A stretch of 8,418 nucleotides of DNA from Chloroflexota bacterium (GTDB taxonomy: Bacteria; Chloroflexota; UBA6077). Location of the stretch: contig JAJYKO010000192.1 in NCBI GenBank assembly GCA_021788565.1, positions 1 to 8,418 on the forward strand. The letters are read 5' to 3'. Positions 7,092 through 8,418 of the stretch are shown in pieces. Each line of letters starts with the position of its first letter. Within the stretch, counting starts at the first letter, position 1. Both the position numbers and the translations under genes were made by a program. The notes beneath the pieces are model-generated. The model worked only from the letters and a program-made list of their open reading frames with translations, had not been told where the DNA came from and did no database searches.

Positions 7092-7178
7092 CGGGGGGGT
7101 TAGGTTTGACGCACAGCTTACGTGAACCGTGTTGGGCCTAAGGGCAGTCGCCGACCAGCCCCGGGATCAGAGCCGTCC

Positions 7179-8418
7179 TCATCCCCGCGCCCAGGCGAGG
7201 TGGCGGATGCCGACCTCCAGCGCAGACCTGAGGGCGCCGGGGGTCGTGAGCATCTTCAGATAGGTCATGGCAGGACCGGGGCGGAGCGCCCACTCGCGGA
7301 AGGCTCGCTTCTGCCACCGCTCCAGATCCTCGGCCTTGAGGTTCGGGTAGTCCAGCACCGTCGAGCGGTCCATATCCACCTCCTCCCAGCAGGTGCCGGG
7401 GCGGAACCAGCCGTTCTCCATCACCTCGAAGAAGAACGGTGTCCCCGGGTGGGGGGCCGCGATGTGGAAGAGGGCCAGGTCCAGTGGCAGCCGCTTGGAG
7501 AAGGCGATGGTCTGCTTGATCGTCTCCTCCGTCTCGCCCGGAAGCCCGATGATGAAGTAGCCCCAGTTCTTGATGCCGGCGGCGTGCGCCCAGCGAAGGG
7601 CCCGTTCCACCTTCTCCGGGCTGATGCCCTTGCGGACGCGGTGGAGCAGCTGAGGGCTGGCGGACTCGATCCCCCAGGAGATCCACCAGCAGCCGGCCTT
7701 CGCCATCAGCCCCAGTATCTCCTCGTCGACGTGGTCGACCCGGCTGTTGCAGGTCCAGTGGATCTTCGGGCCCTTCTCGATCAGCAGCTTGCAGAGGCCG
7801 GCGACCTGCTCGCGGCTGGCGGTGAAGAGGTCCGCGTACATGTGGACGTTGCGCACGCCCAGCTCGCTCAGCTTCACCAGCTCCTCGTGGATGCTTTCCG
7901 GCGAGCGCAGCCGCACCGAGTACTGATAGTTGACGTGCTTGATGCAGAACCGGCAGCCGGCGGGGCAGCCCCTGGAGGTGACCACGAAGCTGTAGGGCCC
8001 GTCGAACATCGGGACGCGGTAGCTGTCGTTGGGCAGCAGGTGGTGCATCGGCAGCGGCAGGTCGTCCAGGTCCGGGATGAAGGGCCGGTCTGGATTGACC
8101 ACGACCTCGTCGCCGCGACGCCACACGAGGCCCTGGATCGCGGAGAGCTGATCCGGCCCGACGGACGCGCCACCGCCGGCGCCGAGGGTCTCGATGAGAT
8201 CCCTGAAGGTGTACTCCGGCTCCCCGCGAATGACGAAGTCCAGGGCGGGGAACGGCTCCATCGTCTCCCGCGGCATGGGCGTGACGTGGGTGCCGAAGGC
8301 GATGGTGCGGGCGCCGAGGCTCCTGGCCAGGAAGACGCCGTACATGTCGTTGGTGAGGGTGGGGCCGGTGAGCTGCGTCAGGTAGAAGCGGGGCCGCAGC
8401 TCGCGGAGGAGGGCCTCG
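7179..8418 (-). CDS. B12-binding-type radical SAM protein, 5' end outside window
   Basis: The frame is open to the right edge and gives 412 residues, so the true start lies beyond 8418 and the ATG at 8345 is internal. The visible N-terminal part resembles the end of a cobalamin-binding domain: a T-G-P-T-L-T-N-D-M-Y helix, then F-G-T-H-V-T-P-M-P, then V-I-R-G-E-P-E-Y-T-F. The radical SAM core carries the iron-sulfur motif C-P-A-G-C-R-F-C (cysteines at in-window residues 151, 155, 158). It also has G-I-E-S (249-252) and G-L-P-G-E-T (291-296). Such enzymes use SAM, a 4Fe-4S cluster and often cobalamin for methylation or rearrangement of lipids, sugars or other unactivated carbons. The substrate here is unknown. 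The cobalamin-binding D-x-H-x-x-G motif would lie outside the window, so B12 use is inferred. The 192-base gap and the repeat element after it suggest it may be a separate transcript from the glycan genes. Confidence 0.88.
   Translation of the reverse strand, partial: EALLRELRPRFYLTQLTGPTLTNDMYGVFLARSLGARTIAFGTHVTPMPRETMEPFPALDFVIRGEPEYTFRDLIETLGAGGGASVGPDQLSAIQGLVWRRGDEVVVNPDRPFIPDLDDLPLPMHHLLPNDSYRVPMFDGPYSFVVTSRGCPAGCRFCIKHVNYQYSVRLRSPESIHEELVKLSELGVRNVHMYADLFTASREQVAGLCKLLIEKGPKIHWTCNSRVDHVDEEILGLMAKAGCWWISWGIESASPQLLHRVRKGISPEKVERALRWAHAAGIKNWGYFIIGLPGETEETIKQTIAFSKRLPLDLALFHIAAPHPGTPFFFEVMENGWFRPGTCWEEVDMDRSTVLDYPNLKAEDLERWQKRAFREWALRPGPAMTYLKMLTTPGALRSALEVGIRHLAWARG

Larger units (their letters stand above)
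7005..7105. repeat. Palindromic MITE/REP-like repeat element
   Basis: The 101-base element begins with ACCTAACCCCC (7005-7015) and ends with its near-complement GGGGGTTAGGT (7095-7105), so its ends form imperfect terminal inverted repeats that extend into the C/G-rich arms. Inside are two strong hairpins and a 14-base direct repeat GGGGAAGGGGAGAG (7031-7044 and 7050-7063). It encodes nothing. I see no clear target-site duplication. Short elements with this look occur in many copies in some GC-rich genomes, as far as I recall, but the family cannot be named here. It fills most of the gap between the radical SAM gene and the methyltransferase gene. Confidence 0.75.

Noticed and set aside
7005..7105. 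CRISPR array
   Set aside because: The internal direct repeats are 14 bases long with almost no spacer and only two copies. This is a palindromic element, not an array.
7138..8124. 328-codon ORF on the minus strand
   Set aside because: It is a shifted frame of the radical SAM gene. The translation is low-complexity Arg/Pro/Gly with no domain, whereas the true frame carries the cysteine motif.

Overview
The window is a run of six same-direction genes, all on the minus strand and so transcribed from high to low coordinates. It reads as part of a cell-surface polysaccharide or glycan locus of a GC-rich bacterium. The organism cannot be named from the sequence. The GC-rich coding, GTG and TTG starts, and a short inverted-repeat element that begins and ends with ACCTAACCCCC and its complement are compatible with Chloroflexota or a similar GC-rich phylum, but this is a weak inference.

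In transcription order: a cobalamin-type radical SAM enzyme enters from the right edge (8418-7179, N-terminus missing). A 192-base gap follows (7178-6987) holding a 101-base palindromic repeat element with two strong hairpins. Then come a zinc-ribbon SAM methyltransferase (6986-6018), a polyprenyl-phosphate sugar-1-phosphate transferase with a Rossmann domain (5999-4506), a multi-spanning GT39-type (GT-C) membrane glycosyltransferase (4385-2793), a cytosolic GT4-type glycosyltransferase (2645-1419), and a secreted seven-repeat beta-propeller with Asp-boxes (1422 to beyond position 1, C-terminus missing). The propeller gene is absent from a simple ATG-to-stop ORF scan because it starts with TTG and runs off the window. 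It was recovered by translating the reverse strand.

A working model, inferred from families and context: the polyprenyl transferase loads the first sugar phosphate onto undecaprenyl phosphate at the cytoplasmic face. The GT4 enzyme extends the lipid-linked glycan, and the methyltransferase modifies a sugar or the glycan. The GT-C enzyme transfers a sugar from a polyprenyl-phosphate donor on the outer face of the membrane. The propeller is exported by Sec and may bind, process or display the glycan. No flippase, polymerase, chain-length regulator or export gene lies in the window, so the pathway is incomplete here.

Base composition is mosaic. Hand-counted 60-base lines give about 70% GC inside the sugar transferase and parts of the radical SAM gene, against about 48-57% in the GT4 and GT39 genes. 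This fits the cassette-like turnover known for surface-glycan loci. Apart from the genes and the repeat element I see no RNA gene, CRISPR array, insertion-sequence transposase or clear rho-independent terminator.
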